Of a stretch of 46,021 bases of DNA, positions 25,887-37,195 are shown one piece after another. The DNA is from Pseudomonadota bacterium (lineage in GTDB: Bacteria > Pseudomonadota > Gammaproteobacteria > Burkholderiales > Burkholderiaceae_C), in assembly GCA_018241185.1 (NCBI GenBank), contig JAFEEH010000251.1, forward strand, positions 1-46,021, in the 5' to 3' direction. The position numbers and the translations under genes were made by a program. The notes under the pieces are model-generated. The model had not been told where the DNA came from. It did no database searches and worked only from the letters and a program-made list of their open reading frames with translations. The first letter of the stretch is position 1; the number at the start of each line of letters is the position of its first letter.

Positions 25887-27332
25887 TCAGCCCGCCGGAC
25901 CGGCCGCCGCACTGGCGACCGGGTGTGCGACGGCATCGACCACGGCCTCGCGCGCGCCGTCGGTCAGGGTGCGGCCGAAGCGGCGTCGGGGTTCGGCCCA
26001 GTCGGCGTGGGCACGTGCGGGCTGTGCGGCCTTGATCGCCGCCGTGAGCGCCCGCGCACGCCCGGGCGGCAGCGGCGCCGCGGTGTTCGTGAGCGGCGCC
26101 GTCGCGCCGTGCCCACGCCGCTCCAGGCCCTCGATCACCCGCAACTGCCAGTCGGCCATGACGAAGAGCACGCCGTCTTCCACCGTCAGCTCCTGCATGC
26201 CGCGCAGCCGGCCCACCAGGCGGCGGCCGAAGGGGCCCCAGCCCTGCGCCAGCGCGCCGCCGATGGCACCGCCCACCGCGGCCCCGGCGCCCAGCGAAAT
26301 GCCCGCCACGGCCAGGTCGGCCACCACGCCGATGGCTGCGCCCACGGCCGCGCCCTGGCCCAGCCGCACGCCGGCCTGCCTGAGCGTCTCGGGGTGGAAG
26401 AGGTCCAGCGTCCAGCGGCCCTGCAGCTGCGGCAGCGGCGCCTCGGCCGCATCGCCTTCGCGAAAACCGTGCAGCGCCAGCAGGTCGTCGATGCCGCGTT
26501 GCGCGCGCTCGAACACGCTGCGGCGCAGCGCGTCGACCTCGGCCTGGCGCGCCTGCGGGTCGGCCATTGTTGCGCTGGGTACCTCGCGCCGCAGCGCGGC
26601 GCCGTCGACGATCCCTTCGGCGATGACGCGGCAGGCGGCGGTGCGCCGTGCGGCCGCTTCCTGCGCCAGGTGCGCCGCCACGCCGCGCAGCGCCTCGCGG
26701 TGCGTGGGCAGCAGTGCGCCGAGGTCGTGGTACAGGTCGCGTTCGGCCCCGGTGAAGGGGGCGGCGGCGTCGAAGCGCACCACCGCATGCAGGCCGGCGG
26801 CGGCCAGCAGTTCGCGCCACGCTTCTTCGCGGCCGGCGGCCGGCGCGCTGCCGACGAAGTTGAGCACTGGCATCACCGGCCGCGCGCAGGAGTTCAGCAG
26901 CTCGATCTCGTCGCGGTACTTGGGCAGCGGGCTTTCGCGGGTGTCGATGACGAGGAAGGCCGCGTCGACCTCCAGCAGCGTGCGCAACACCTTGGCCTCC
27001 TGCTCGAAGGCGCCGTGCGCCTCGGGGCCGCCCAGGAAGCGGCGGATGCGCTCCGGCCGGCTCGCGCCCTCGAGCGTGGCCACGTGCGCGAGCAGGGTCA
27101 CGGCGTCTTCCAGGCCGGGCGTGTCGAAGAAGCGCACGGCCGGATGGCCGTCGATGCGCAGGTCTACACGCTCGACATGCCGCGTGGTGCCCGGGCGGTC
27201 GGACACCTCGCCGAAATCGATCCGGCGCGAGAGCGTGCGCAGCAGCGAGGTCTTGCCGACGTTGGTGTGGCCGACGACGGCGATGCGCAGCGGCGTGCCC
27301 GCATCGGGCGCGGGCATCGGCGGGGTGTTCAC
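25887..27332 (-). CDS. DUF3482-domain GTPase
   Basis: A 481-aa P-loop GTPase of the Era/YihA-like class with a C-terminal DUF3482 region. G1 is VVGHTNVGKTSLL (residues 19-31), G2 is near DRPGTTRHVE, G3 is FFDTPGLED (69-77), and LNFVGSAPA occupies the G4 position without an NKxD motif, so nucleotide specificity is uncertain. A glycine-rich hydrophobic stretch (about 340-385, VGAAIGVVADLAVAGISLGA) could insert in a membrane. It starts at a GTG that overlaps the TGA of the DUF2868 gene. The pair is widely conserved, but its role is unknown to me. Confidence 0.85.
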   Translation of the reverse strand: MNTPPMPAPDAGTPLRIAVVGHTNVGKTSLLRTLSRRIDFGEVSDRPGTTRHVERVDLRIDGHPAVRFFDTPGLEDAVTLLAHVATLEGASRPERIRRFLGGPEAHGAFEQEAKVLRTLLEVDAAFLVIDTRESPLPKYRDEIELLNSCARPVMPVLNFVGSAPAAGREEAWRELLAAAGLHAVVRFDAAAPFTGAERDLYHDLGALLPTHREALRGVAAHLAQEAAARRTAACRVIAEGIVDGAALRREVPSATMADPQARQAEVDALRRSVFERAQRGIDDLLALHGFREGDAAEAPLPQLQGRWTLDLFHPETLRQAGVRLGQGAAVGAAIGVVADLAVAGISLGAGAAVGGAIGGALAQGWGPFGRRLVGRLRGMQELTVEDGVLFVMADWQLRVIEGLERRGHGATAPLTNTAAPLPPGRARALTAAIKAAQPARAHADWAEPRRRFGRTLTDGAREAVVDAVAHPVASAAAGPAG

Positions 27333-28798
27333 GCGGCCTCCTGGCGGCCCGCGGCGGGCGATGCATCGGCCAGCGCTTCCAGCCCCGAGGTGGCACGCGC
27401 CCACTCGGTGAAGGCATGCACCTCGGCCAGGCCGGTGGACGTCAACCACTGGCGCCAGCGGGTGGCACCGGGCCGGTCGTCGGCCGGGGAGGCGCCGGCG
27501 TCGGCGGCATCGGCTGGGGCCGCCAGCCAGAGCCGGCACTCGCCGCACAGCGGCAGTGCCTCGCGCAGCAGGCGTTCCGTGCCGCGGTCGGGGCTGGAGC
27601 CGGCATGACAGGCCAGTACCAGCACGCGCGGGCGCACATGCATCAGGGCCTGAAGCAGTTCCTGCCGCTCGGCGGCGCTGCCGTCGATGCGTCGCACCAA
27701 CGACGCGGCCCGCGGCAGCGGCTGTGGCGGCCAGGTCAGCTCCGGCGGCAGTTCGAAGCCCACCACGGCCAGCGTCGGCTGGGTCTGGCCTGCCAAGCTG
27801 GCCCGCGCCATATGCCAGTCGGCGCCGTGCGTGTCCGGGTCGACCACAAGAGCAGGGGCCAGCGCGTCGATGCGGGCCATGAGCTTGCGGTAGTAGGGCG
27901 CTGCGGCGTCGGGCTGCAGGCGGGCGCGGCGCCAGCGCCACACCAGCAGGCAGGCCAGCGCGGCCAGCGCGCGGGGAAGCAGTCCGTAGACCACGACGCA
28001 GCCGACCAGCCACCAGGCCAGCACACCGTTGGCAGTGGCGGGCAGGCTGCTGCCGGGCGTCGCGCGCAGTTCGGCCGCGCCCGGAACGGGAAAGCCCAGC
28101 CAGCCGGGTGCCACGCCCAGCGCCGCGATCCAGCGCGCAAACACGTCGGGCGCGAGGATGGTCGTCTCCCAACCCAGCGTGTACTGGCGGAAGGCCAGCG
28201 CGAACAGCAGCGCCGCCACCGCCGCGGCGAAGCTCAACGCCCACACCGTGTGGCTCGCCAGACCCAGCACCCACGGCAGCAGCCGGGCCCGCTCGAGCAG
28301 GCGCATGCCCGCCTGCAGCAGTGCCGCGCCTTCCGCACCGCGGCCCAGTGTCAGCCGGGCCGTGAGCCCGATCCACAGCCGCCCGACCACGGCGCCGAGG
28401 CCGGCCGCACCGGGCCACAGCAGCGCCATCAGCCAGAGCACGAAGGTCAGCGCGTGCACCCCCAGCAGCGCCACCAGCGCGGCCATGACGTTGATGCGCC
28501 GGTCCTGCCCATCGATCACCGCACTGGCGAGCGCCAGGCCGGCCAGCACCACCACGGCGACCAGCCCCAGCAGCACCCAGGGCGCCGCCGCGGCGGCATG
28601 GCGCAGTCGGGCCTGCAGCCCCAGCCGCTCGCCCAGCACGGCGGCGCGTGCCGCCACCTGGGCCATCGGCCCGCCCTCGGCGCCCAGCCCTGCGCGCATG
28701 GCCTGTCCGTCCTCGAGCGGCCCGCTGCCTTCGAGCAGGCGGACTGCCTCGGTGAGCGTCGCTTCCGACAGGGTCAATGTGCGCAATGGGGGGCTCAA
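27329..28798 (-). CDS. DUF2868 membrane protein
   Basis: A 489-aa multi-pass protein with hydrophobic segments at about 75-95 (WVLLGLVAVVVLAGLALASA), 107-135, 190-212 (ALSFAAAVAALLFALAF) and 270-300 (WWLVGCVVVYGLLPRALAAL), followed by a soluble C-terminal half containing LAVVGFELPPELTWPPQPLP and RVLVLACHAGSSPDRGTERL. I choose TTG 28798, because AAAGGA lies just upstream, over GTG 28834, which has no ribosome site. It is translationally coupled to the DUF3482 GTPase, so the two probably form a membrane-bound GTPase complex. Function unknown. Confidence 0.82.
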   Translation of the reverse strand: MSPPLRTLTLSEATLTEAVRLLEGSGPLEDGQAMRAGLGAEGGPMAQVAARAAVLGERLGLQARLRHAAAAAPWVLLGLVAVVVLAGLALASAVIDGQDRRINVMAALVALLGVHALTFVLWLMALLWPGAAGLGAVVGRLWIGLTARLTLGRGAEGAALLQAGMRLLERARLLPWVLGLASHTVWALSFAAAVAALLFALAFRQYTLGWETTILAPDVFARWIAALGVAPGWLGFPVPGAAELRATPGSSLPATANGVLAWWLVGCVVVYGLLPRALAALACLLVWRWRRARLQPDAAAPYYRKLMARIDALAPALVVDPDTHGADWHMARASLAGQTQPTLAVVGFELPPELTWPPQPLPRAASLVRRIDGSAAERQELLQALMHVRPRVLVLACHAGSSPDRGTERLLREALPLCGECRLWLAAPADAADAGASPADDRPGATRWRQWLTSTGLAEVHAFTEWARATSGLEALADASPAAGRQEAA

Positions 28799-28887
28799 CG
28801 TGTCCTTTCGCCTCGAGGTCCGGGGGGGCGCCACCCGACCGGGGCGCGCCGAAATTATGCCGTCGGGGCCGGATCAGCCTGCGGCGA

Positions 28888-28950
28888 TGCTATGAAGTTG
28901 ATAGCTGCTCGCGCAGGCAGGGCAAGCGCTGGAGGCTGATTTGGTTCGAA
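28888..28950 (+). repeat. 65-bp dispersed palindromic repeat, copy 4
   Basis: Copy between the DUF2868 gene and the argG terminator. It has GCTATGAAGTTGATAGC as stem 1, a degraded middle (GCGCAGG...GCAAGCGCTGGAGG) and the tail GATTTGGTTCGAA. The orientation is plus while both flanking genes are minus. Confidence 0.75.
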
Positions 28951-29014
28951 TGTCTGCGGTGTGTGACCTCCCAGGTCGCGGGGGCGCTGACGCAGCCCCG
29001 CTCGCCGCGTGCCA

Positions 29015-29042
29015 ACAAAAAGGCGGCCCGAAGGCCGCCGTT
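29015..29042 (-). terminator. Intrinsic terminator of argG
   Basis: Read on the minus strand, GGCGGCC-TTCG-GGCCGCC is followed directly by TTTTTGTT, 27 bases after the argG stop. A seven-base GC stem, stable TTCG tetraloop and T-run make this the clearest Rho-independent terminator in the window. Confidence 0.93.
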
Positions 29043-29068
29043 TCGGAGTGCCCGCGATGCGGACTGCC

Positions 29069-32906
<3,838 letters not shown>

Positions 32907-32938
32907 GAACGGGTTCCTGCGTGCTGAGTGGGCCTGCA

Positions 32939-33826
32939 TCATGCCCCGCCCAGGGCGGCTGCCAGGAAGTCAATGAAGCTGCGCAGCTTGGGCGTCATGT
33001 ACTGGCGACTGGTGTAGACCGCGAAGAGCGTGTTCACCGGCGCCGCGTACTGCGGCACGAGCGGCACCAGCGTGCCGCTGGCCAGGTCGTCTCCCACCAG
33101 CCAGTCGGGCAGGTAGGCGAAGCCCAGGCCGGCGCGCACGGTGTGCAGGGTGAGGTTGGTGTCGTCCGAGCGCATCGCGGGCGTCAGGCGCAAGGGCACC
33201 TGGCGCCCGCCCGGGCCGCGCAGCGTCAGGCCTTCGAGCTTGACGTAGCTCGGCACGATGGCCGCCATGCGCGCCAGGTCGGCGGGCGTCGCGGGCGTGC
33301 CGGCGCGGCGCAGGTAGGCCGGCGAGGCGACGAGGTGGAAAGCCACCGGGCACAGCGGCCGCGCGATCAGCGCGGGCGAGGGCTCCTGCGTGGCGCGAAG
33401 TGCGAGGTCGTAGCCATCGGCCGCAAGGTCCACCTTGCGGTTGGCCAGGTGCATGTCGACCAGCACCTCGGGGTGCTGCGCGCGGTAGTCGGCCAGCACG
33501 CGCGCGATGCGCGGCGTGGCGCACCATACGGGCGCGCTCACCTTGAGCTGCCCGCGCGGTGTCGCGTCGCCGCTGCCGATGGCGCTCTCGGCCGCATCGA
33601 GCAGGTCGAGGGCGCGGGCGCTCTGCTCGTACCAGGTGGTGCCGGCCTCGGTCAGGCTCAGGTGCCGGCTGGAGCGGTGCAGCAGGCGCGCGCCCAGCGA
33701 CTGCTCCAGCTGGGCCACATGCTTGCTGGCCATCGGCGCCGAGATGCCCAGCACCTGCGCCGCCTGGGCGAAGCTGCCGGCCTCGACCACTTCGCGGAAC
33801 ACGCGCAGGCTGGTGAGTCGGTCCAT
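32939..33826 (-). CDS. LysR-family regulator, divergent from the dioxygenase
   Basis: A 295-aa LysR regulator of the CrgA/DhcR-like branch: MDRLTSLRVFREVVEAGSFA, LGISAPMASKHVAQLEQSLG, RLLHRSSRHLSLTEAGTTWY, then an effector domain with QLKVSAPVWCATPRIARVL. The start at 33826 gives the canonical length; the open frame to 33925 crosses the control region. It is divergent from the DODA-type dioxygenase (89 bases apart), which it probably represses or activates, and is followed by ridA. Confidence 0.92.
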   Translation of the reverse strand: MDRLTSLRVFREVVEAGSFAQAAQVLGISAPMASKHVAQLEQSLGARLLHRSSRHLSLTEAGTTWYEQSARALDLLDAAESAIGSGDATPRGQLKVSAPVWCATPRIARVLADYRAQHPEVLVDMHLANRKVDLAADGYDLALRATQEPSPALIARPLCPVAFHLVASPAYLRRAGTPATPADLARMAAIVPSYVKLEGLTLRGPGGRQVPLRLTPAMRSDDTNLTLHTVRAGLGFAYLPDWLVGDDLASGTLVPLVPQYAAPVNTLFAVYTSRQYMTPKLRSFIDFLAAALGGA

Positions 33827-33839
33827 GGGGCTTTCCTCT

Positions 33840-33899
33840 GAGGAAATCGACCATTGAATGTAGCGCTCTCGAATTCCGTGGAGGAAATCCCTACATTCG
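33840..33899. promoter_or_regulatory. Candidate operators in the LysR/dioxygenase intergenic region
   Basis: The 89-base gap contains an inverted pair GAATGTAG (33856-33863) and CTACATTC (33891-33898) and a direct repeat GAGGAAATC (33840-33848 and 33881-33889). The inverted arms are 27 bases apart, suitable for two LysR dimers across overlapping divergent promoters. AAGGAG for the dioxygenase follows at 33904. Confidence 0.5.
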
Positions 33900-33915
33900 A
33901 GACAAGGAGCATTCC

Positions 33916-34764
33916 ATGACCACATCCACGATTTCTGGCAGTGCCTCGCGGCTGCCCACCTACTTCATCTCGCACGGCGGCGGCCCCTGGCCCTGGATGA
34001 AGGCCGAGATGGGCGACACCTACGCCAGGCTGGAAGCCGCGCTGGCCGACATGCCGCGCCAGGTCGGCCGCACGCCGAAGGCCATCCTCATGGTCTCGGC
34101 ACACTGGGAGGCGCCGGTGTTCACCGTGCAGGCGAACCCTCGCCCGCCCATGATCTACGACTACGGCGGTTTCCCGCCCCACACCTACAGCGTGCACTAC
34201 GACGCCCCCGGCTCGCCGGCGCTGGCGCAGCGCGTGCAGCAACTGCTCGAGGCCGCCGGCCTGCCCAGCGCCGTCGACGCCGAGCGCGGCTACGACCACG
34301 GCATGTTCTCGCCCATGAGGGCCATCTACCCCGAGGCCGACGTGCCCGTGGTGCAGCTGTCGCTCAAGCGCGGGCTGAGCCCGGCCGAGCACCTGGCGCT
34401 GGGCCGCGCGCTGGCGCCGTTGCGTGACGAGGACGTGCTCATCGTCGGCAGCGGCCTGAGCTACCACAACCTGCGCGCCTTCGGTCCGCAGGCCGCCGCG
34501 CCCTCGAAGGCTTTCGACGACTGGCTGGGCGACACGGTGACCGGCCGCACCAGCGAAGCCCGCTCGCAGGGACTGACCGACTGGGCGGCCGCACCGGCGG
34601 CGCGCATTGCGCATCCGCGCGAGGAGCATCTGATCCCGCTTATGGTGGCGGTGGGCGCGGCCGAGGGCGAGGCCGGGACGCTCGTCTACCACGAGAACGC
34701 CTTCATGGGCGGCCTGACGGTGTCGAGCTACCGCTTCGGCGCCGCCGCGGGTGACCCGCGCTGA
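33916..34764 (+). CDS. DODA-type extradiol dioxygenase (class III)
   Basis: A 282-aa non-haem iron/zinc dioxygenase of the LigB superfamily, DODA/YgiD group. Putative metal ligands: His20 in YFISHGGGPW, His63 in MVSAHWEAP and a later His in GLSYHNLRAF (His184); YDHGMFSPM (His128) is the acid-base region. AAGGAG lies six bases before the ATG. Relatives cleave catechol-like rings (for example 4,5-DOPA) or have unknown substrates. It is divergent from a LysR gene, with no further aromatic catabolic genes nearby, so the physiological substrate is open. Confidence 0.9.
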   Translation: MTTSTISGSASRLPTYFISHGGGPWPWMKAEMGDTYARLEAALADMPRQVGRTPKAILMVSAHWEAPVFTVQANPRPPMIYDYGGFPPHTYSVHYDAPGSPALAQRVQQLLEAAGLPSAVDAERGYDHGMFSPMRAIYPEADVPVVQLSLKRGLSPAEHLALGRALAPLRDEDVLIVGSGLSYHNLRAFGPQAAAPSKAFDDWLGDTVTGRTSEARSQGLTDWAAAPAARIAHPREEHLIPLMVAVGAAEGEAGTLVYHENAFMGGLTVSSYRFGAAAGDPR

Positions 34765-34783
34765 GGGATGAGCGCGCGGCGGA

Positions 34784-35560
34784 TCAGCCGGCGCGGAGCG
34801 CGTTCACCAGCGCGGGCAGGCCGCGCGCCGCCGTGGTCTGCCACATGAGGTCGCGCGGCTCGCCCCTTGCGTCGGGGTTGAGGATGACCACTTGCGCACC
34901 GTGCTGTCGTGCGGTGTCGGGCAGGCTGGCCGCGGGGTAGACCAGCCCGGAGGTGCCGACCACCAGCACCAAGTCGGCGGCCGCGACGCGTCCCAGCGCG
35001 GCGCGCCACGGCGCCTCGGGCAACGCCTCGCCGAACCACACCACGCCGGGCCGCACCGGGCCGCCGCAGCGGTCGCAGCGCGGTGGCGCGAGCGACGCGA
35101 CCTCGGGTGCGCCGGCATCGTCGCCGGCCGGCAGGGCGAAGGGCTGCCCGCAGTCGAAGCAGCGCGGCGCGAACAGGCTGCCGTGCAGGTGCAACACCTC
35201 GGTCGAGCCGGCACGCTCGTGCAGGTCGTCGACGTTCTGCGTGACGATGGCCAGCGCCTCGACCTGCGGCAGCGCTGCCAGTTCGCACAGCGCGCGATGC
35301 CCGGCGTTGGGCTGCGCACGCGCCACCTGCCGTCGCCGGGCCTCGTACCAGGCCCACACCACGTCGGGTTGGCGGGCGAACGCCTCGGGCGTGGCCAGGT
35401 CCTCGGGCCGGAAGCGAGCCCACAGGCCCGAGACCTTGTCACGGAAAGTGGGGATGCCGCTCTCGCTGGACATGCCGGCGCCCGTGAGCACGACGATGCG
35501 GCGCGCGGCGCCGACGGCGGCCAGCAGCCCGGGCGGCACCGGGGCGAGCTCGCCGGTCAT
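34784..35560 (-). CDS. Sir2-family NAD-dependent protein deacylase, class III (SIRT5-like)
   Basis: NAD+-dependent removal of acyl groups from lysines, 258 aa. LTGAGMSSESGIPTFRD at 25-41 binds NAD+, TQNVDDLHERAG is at 107-118, His126 in LHLHGSLF is catalytic, and the zinc ligands are Cys134, Cys137, Cys162 and Cys165. Tyr72 and Arg75 in WAWYEARR form the YxxR pair of class III sirtuins, which in SIRT5 and CobB recognise succinyl/malonyl groups, so desuccinylase activity is predicted. It lies 37 bases after the MbcA/ParS-like gene on the same strand. Confidence 0.92.
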   Translation of the reverse strand: MTGELAPVPPGLLAAVGAARRIVVLTGAGMSSESGIPTFRDKVSGLWARFRPEDLATPEAFARQPDVVWAWYEARRRQVARAQPNAGHRALCELAALPQVEALAIVTQNVDDLHERAGSTEVLHLHGSLFAPRCFDCGQPFALPAGDDAGAPEVASLAPPRCDRCGGPVRPGVVWFGEALPEAPWRAALGRVAAADLVLVVGTSGLVYPAASLPDTARQHGAQVVILNPDARGEPRDLMWQTTAARGLPALVNALRAG

Positions 35561-35597
35561 GCGTTCACGCTCGGCACTCGGGCGGCGCGCCGCACCT

Positions 35598-36065
35598 TCA
35601 CGCCCCGCGGGCGTAGGCCGCGAGCAACGCGTGCACCTTGTCCAGTCCCTGCGGCGTGGCAGCCATCTGCTGCGGCGTCTGGCCACCCAGGAGCGGGTGT
35701 GGGCGCCGCAGCCAGGAGGGCGCCTCGCCACCCAGCACGCGCCGTGCATGCTCGCGCAGGTCGTCGCCGCTCGCGCCTTTCGACGACTCGCGGCTGCGCG
35801 GCGCGGTCGCGGTGGCCGGCGCCGCGGCCGGTGCATCCTGCAGCCGGCTGCGGGCGTAAGGCCGCAGGGCGGCGATGCCTTCCTGGATGGTCAGGCCGGC
35901 GGCCCGCAGCTTGCGTGCGAAGGCATCGGCCAGAACCTTGAGTTCCTCCTCGCGCGCAGCGACGCGCTGTGCGGCGAGCGCCTCGCGCGCGCGGGTGAGC
36001 CGCTGGATGCGTGCCTCGAGGTCGGCCAGGGAAGGCGGGCGGGTGTCCGGATGGTCTTGCGTCAT
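35598..36065 (-). CDS. Coiled-coil protein with MbcA/ParS/Xre-like C-terminal domain
   Basis: A 155-aa protein. Residues 12-57 (LADLEARIQRLTRAREALAA and on) form a coiled coil reminiscent of H-NS-type oligomerisation helices; 75-100 is an Ala/Pro/Ser linker. Residues 103-154 (LREHARRVLGGEAPSWLRRP, HPLLGGQTPQQMAATPQGLD and KVHALLAAYARG) match the pattern of the MbcA/ParS/Xre toxin-binding domain, A..vfG...A..WL..P.p.LgG.tP...l.T..G...V..lL. No RES toxin gene is adjacent. It is probably co-transcribed with the sirtuin. The domain match is by eye. Confidence 0.7.
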   Translation of the reverse strand: MTQDHPDTRPPSLADLEARIQRLTRAREALAAQRVAAREEELKVLADAFARKLRAAGLTIQEGIAALRPYARSRLQDAPAAAPATATAPRSRESSKGASGDDLREHARRVLGGEAPSWLRRPHPLLGGQTPQQMAATPQGLDKVHALLAAYARGA

Positions 36066-36221
36066 CGATCGCTGGGAGAGGGAACAAAGGTGTCGGGCCG
36101 GGCGCCCGAGGGCGACCCGCGACCCCGGCGATTGTCCCGGAAAGCGATGGCTCCGGCCCGGCGCCGCCGTCGGACAAGGCCGATGCCCCCTGGCCGCGCC
36201 GGTCGCGAGGGGGTGGCCACA

Positions 36222-37136
36222 ATGCGGGCCATGTCTTTGCTGCCTTCCGACGCTTTCTCCTGGTCTCCCGCCGATGCCGACCCGCTGGCGCGCGCGCAGA
36301 TCGCCCGCATCGAAGGGCTGGCCACGGTGTTCGACCGCGAGCATGCCGGCACGCGCGTGCGCTGGCGCCGCTTCGGCCCCGAGGCCGCGGCAACGCCGCC
36401 GGTGGTCCTGCTGCACGGCGGGCACGGCAGCTGGATGCACTGGCTGCGCAACATCGAGGCGATCTCGGCCCGGCACAGCTTGTGGCTGCCCGACCTGCCC
36501 GGCTATCACCAGTCGGCCACGCCGCCCGCGCCGCAACCCGGCCAAGAGGCACTGGCGCCGCTGCTCGCGGCACTGCAGGGCTCGCTCGACGAACTCGTGG
36601 GCCGCGGCACCCCGATCGTGCTGGGCGGCTTCTCCTTCGGTGGGCTGGTCGCCGCGCGGCTGGCGGTGCAGCGCGGCCACATCGACCGGCTGGCGCTGGT
36701 CGGCTCCGGCGGCCATGCGACGCTGCGCCGGCTGACGGTGGAGATGCTCAACTGGCGCGCCGCGCCCGACCGCGCGGCCGAGCGCGCCGCGCTGCGACAC
36801 AACCTCATGGCGCTGATGCTGCACGACGAGGCGGCGCTCGATGTGCTGGCCTTCGAGATCCACGACATCGCGTGCCACGGCACGCGCTTTCGCAGCAAGG
36901 AGTCCTCGCTCGCCGGCGGCCTGCAGGCCGCGCTCGACGTGCTGGACGCACGGGCCGTGCCGCAGTGGCTGGCCTGGGGGGAGTTCGACGTCACGGGCGA
37001 TCCGCGGCCGCTGCTGTCGGCGCTCACAGCCGGGCACGCGCTGCGGCATGGCGAGCTGATCGAAGGCGCCGGGCACTGGGCCCAGTACGAGCGCGCGGAG
37101 CGCTTCAATGCCTCGCTGCTGCGCTGGCTTTCATAG
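36222..37136 (+). CDS. Alpha/beta hydrolase
   Basis: A 304-aa alpha/beta hydrolase with the oxyanion motif VVLLHGGHGSWMHWL (61-75), nucleophile Ser138 in LGGFSFGGLVAA, a probable acid in WGEFDVTGDPRPLL and the catalytic His in IEGAGHWAQYE. ATG 36222 is preferred because GAGGGGG lies eight bases upstream; ATG 36231 is an alternative. The family is broad (esterases, C-C hydrolases, haloperoxidases), so no substrate is assigned. The last codons and TAG stop fall in a 65-bp repeat. It is convergent with the aldo/keto reductase. Confidence 0.88.
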   Translation: MRAMSLLPSDAFSWSPADADPLARAQIARIEGLATVFDREHAGTRVRWRRFGPEAAATPPVVLLHGGHGSWMHWLRNIEAISARHSLWLPDLPGYHQSATPPAPQPGQEALAPLLAALQGSLDELVGRGTPIVLGGFSFGGLVAARLAVQRGHIDRLALVGSGGHATLRRLTVEMLNWRAAPDRAAERAALRHNLMALMLHDEAALDVLAFEIHDIACHGTRFRSKESSLAGGLQAALDVLDARAVPQWLAWGEFDVTGDPRPLLSALTAGHALRHGELIEGAGHWAQYERAERFNASLLRWLS

Positions 37137-37195
37137 CCAAAAGTGCCCGCAGCGCCCGTCGGGCGGGCACGAGCAGCTACGAATTCGATAGCAGA
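37130..37195 (-). repeat. 65-bp dispersed palindromic repeat, copy 6, supplying a stop codon
   Basis: Inverted copy filling the whole gap between the convergent hydrolase and aldo/keto reductase genes. TTTCATAGCCAAAAGTGCC at its start contains the TAG that ends the hydrolase (37134-37136); stem 2 GCGCCCGTC/GGGCGGGC and stem 1 GCTACGAATTCGATAGC follow. It ends just before the reductase stop codon at 37196. Confidence 0.87.
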
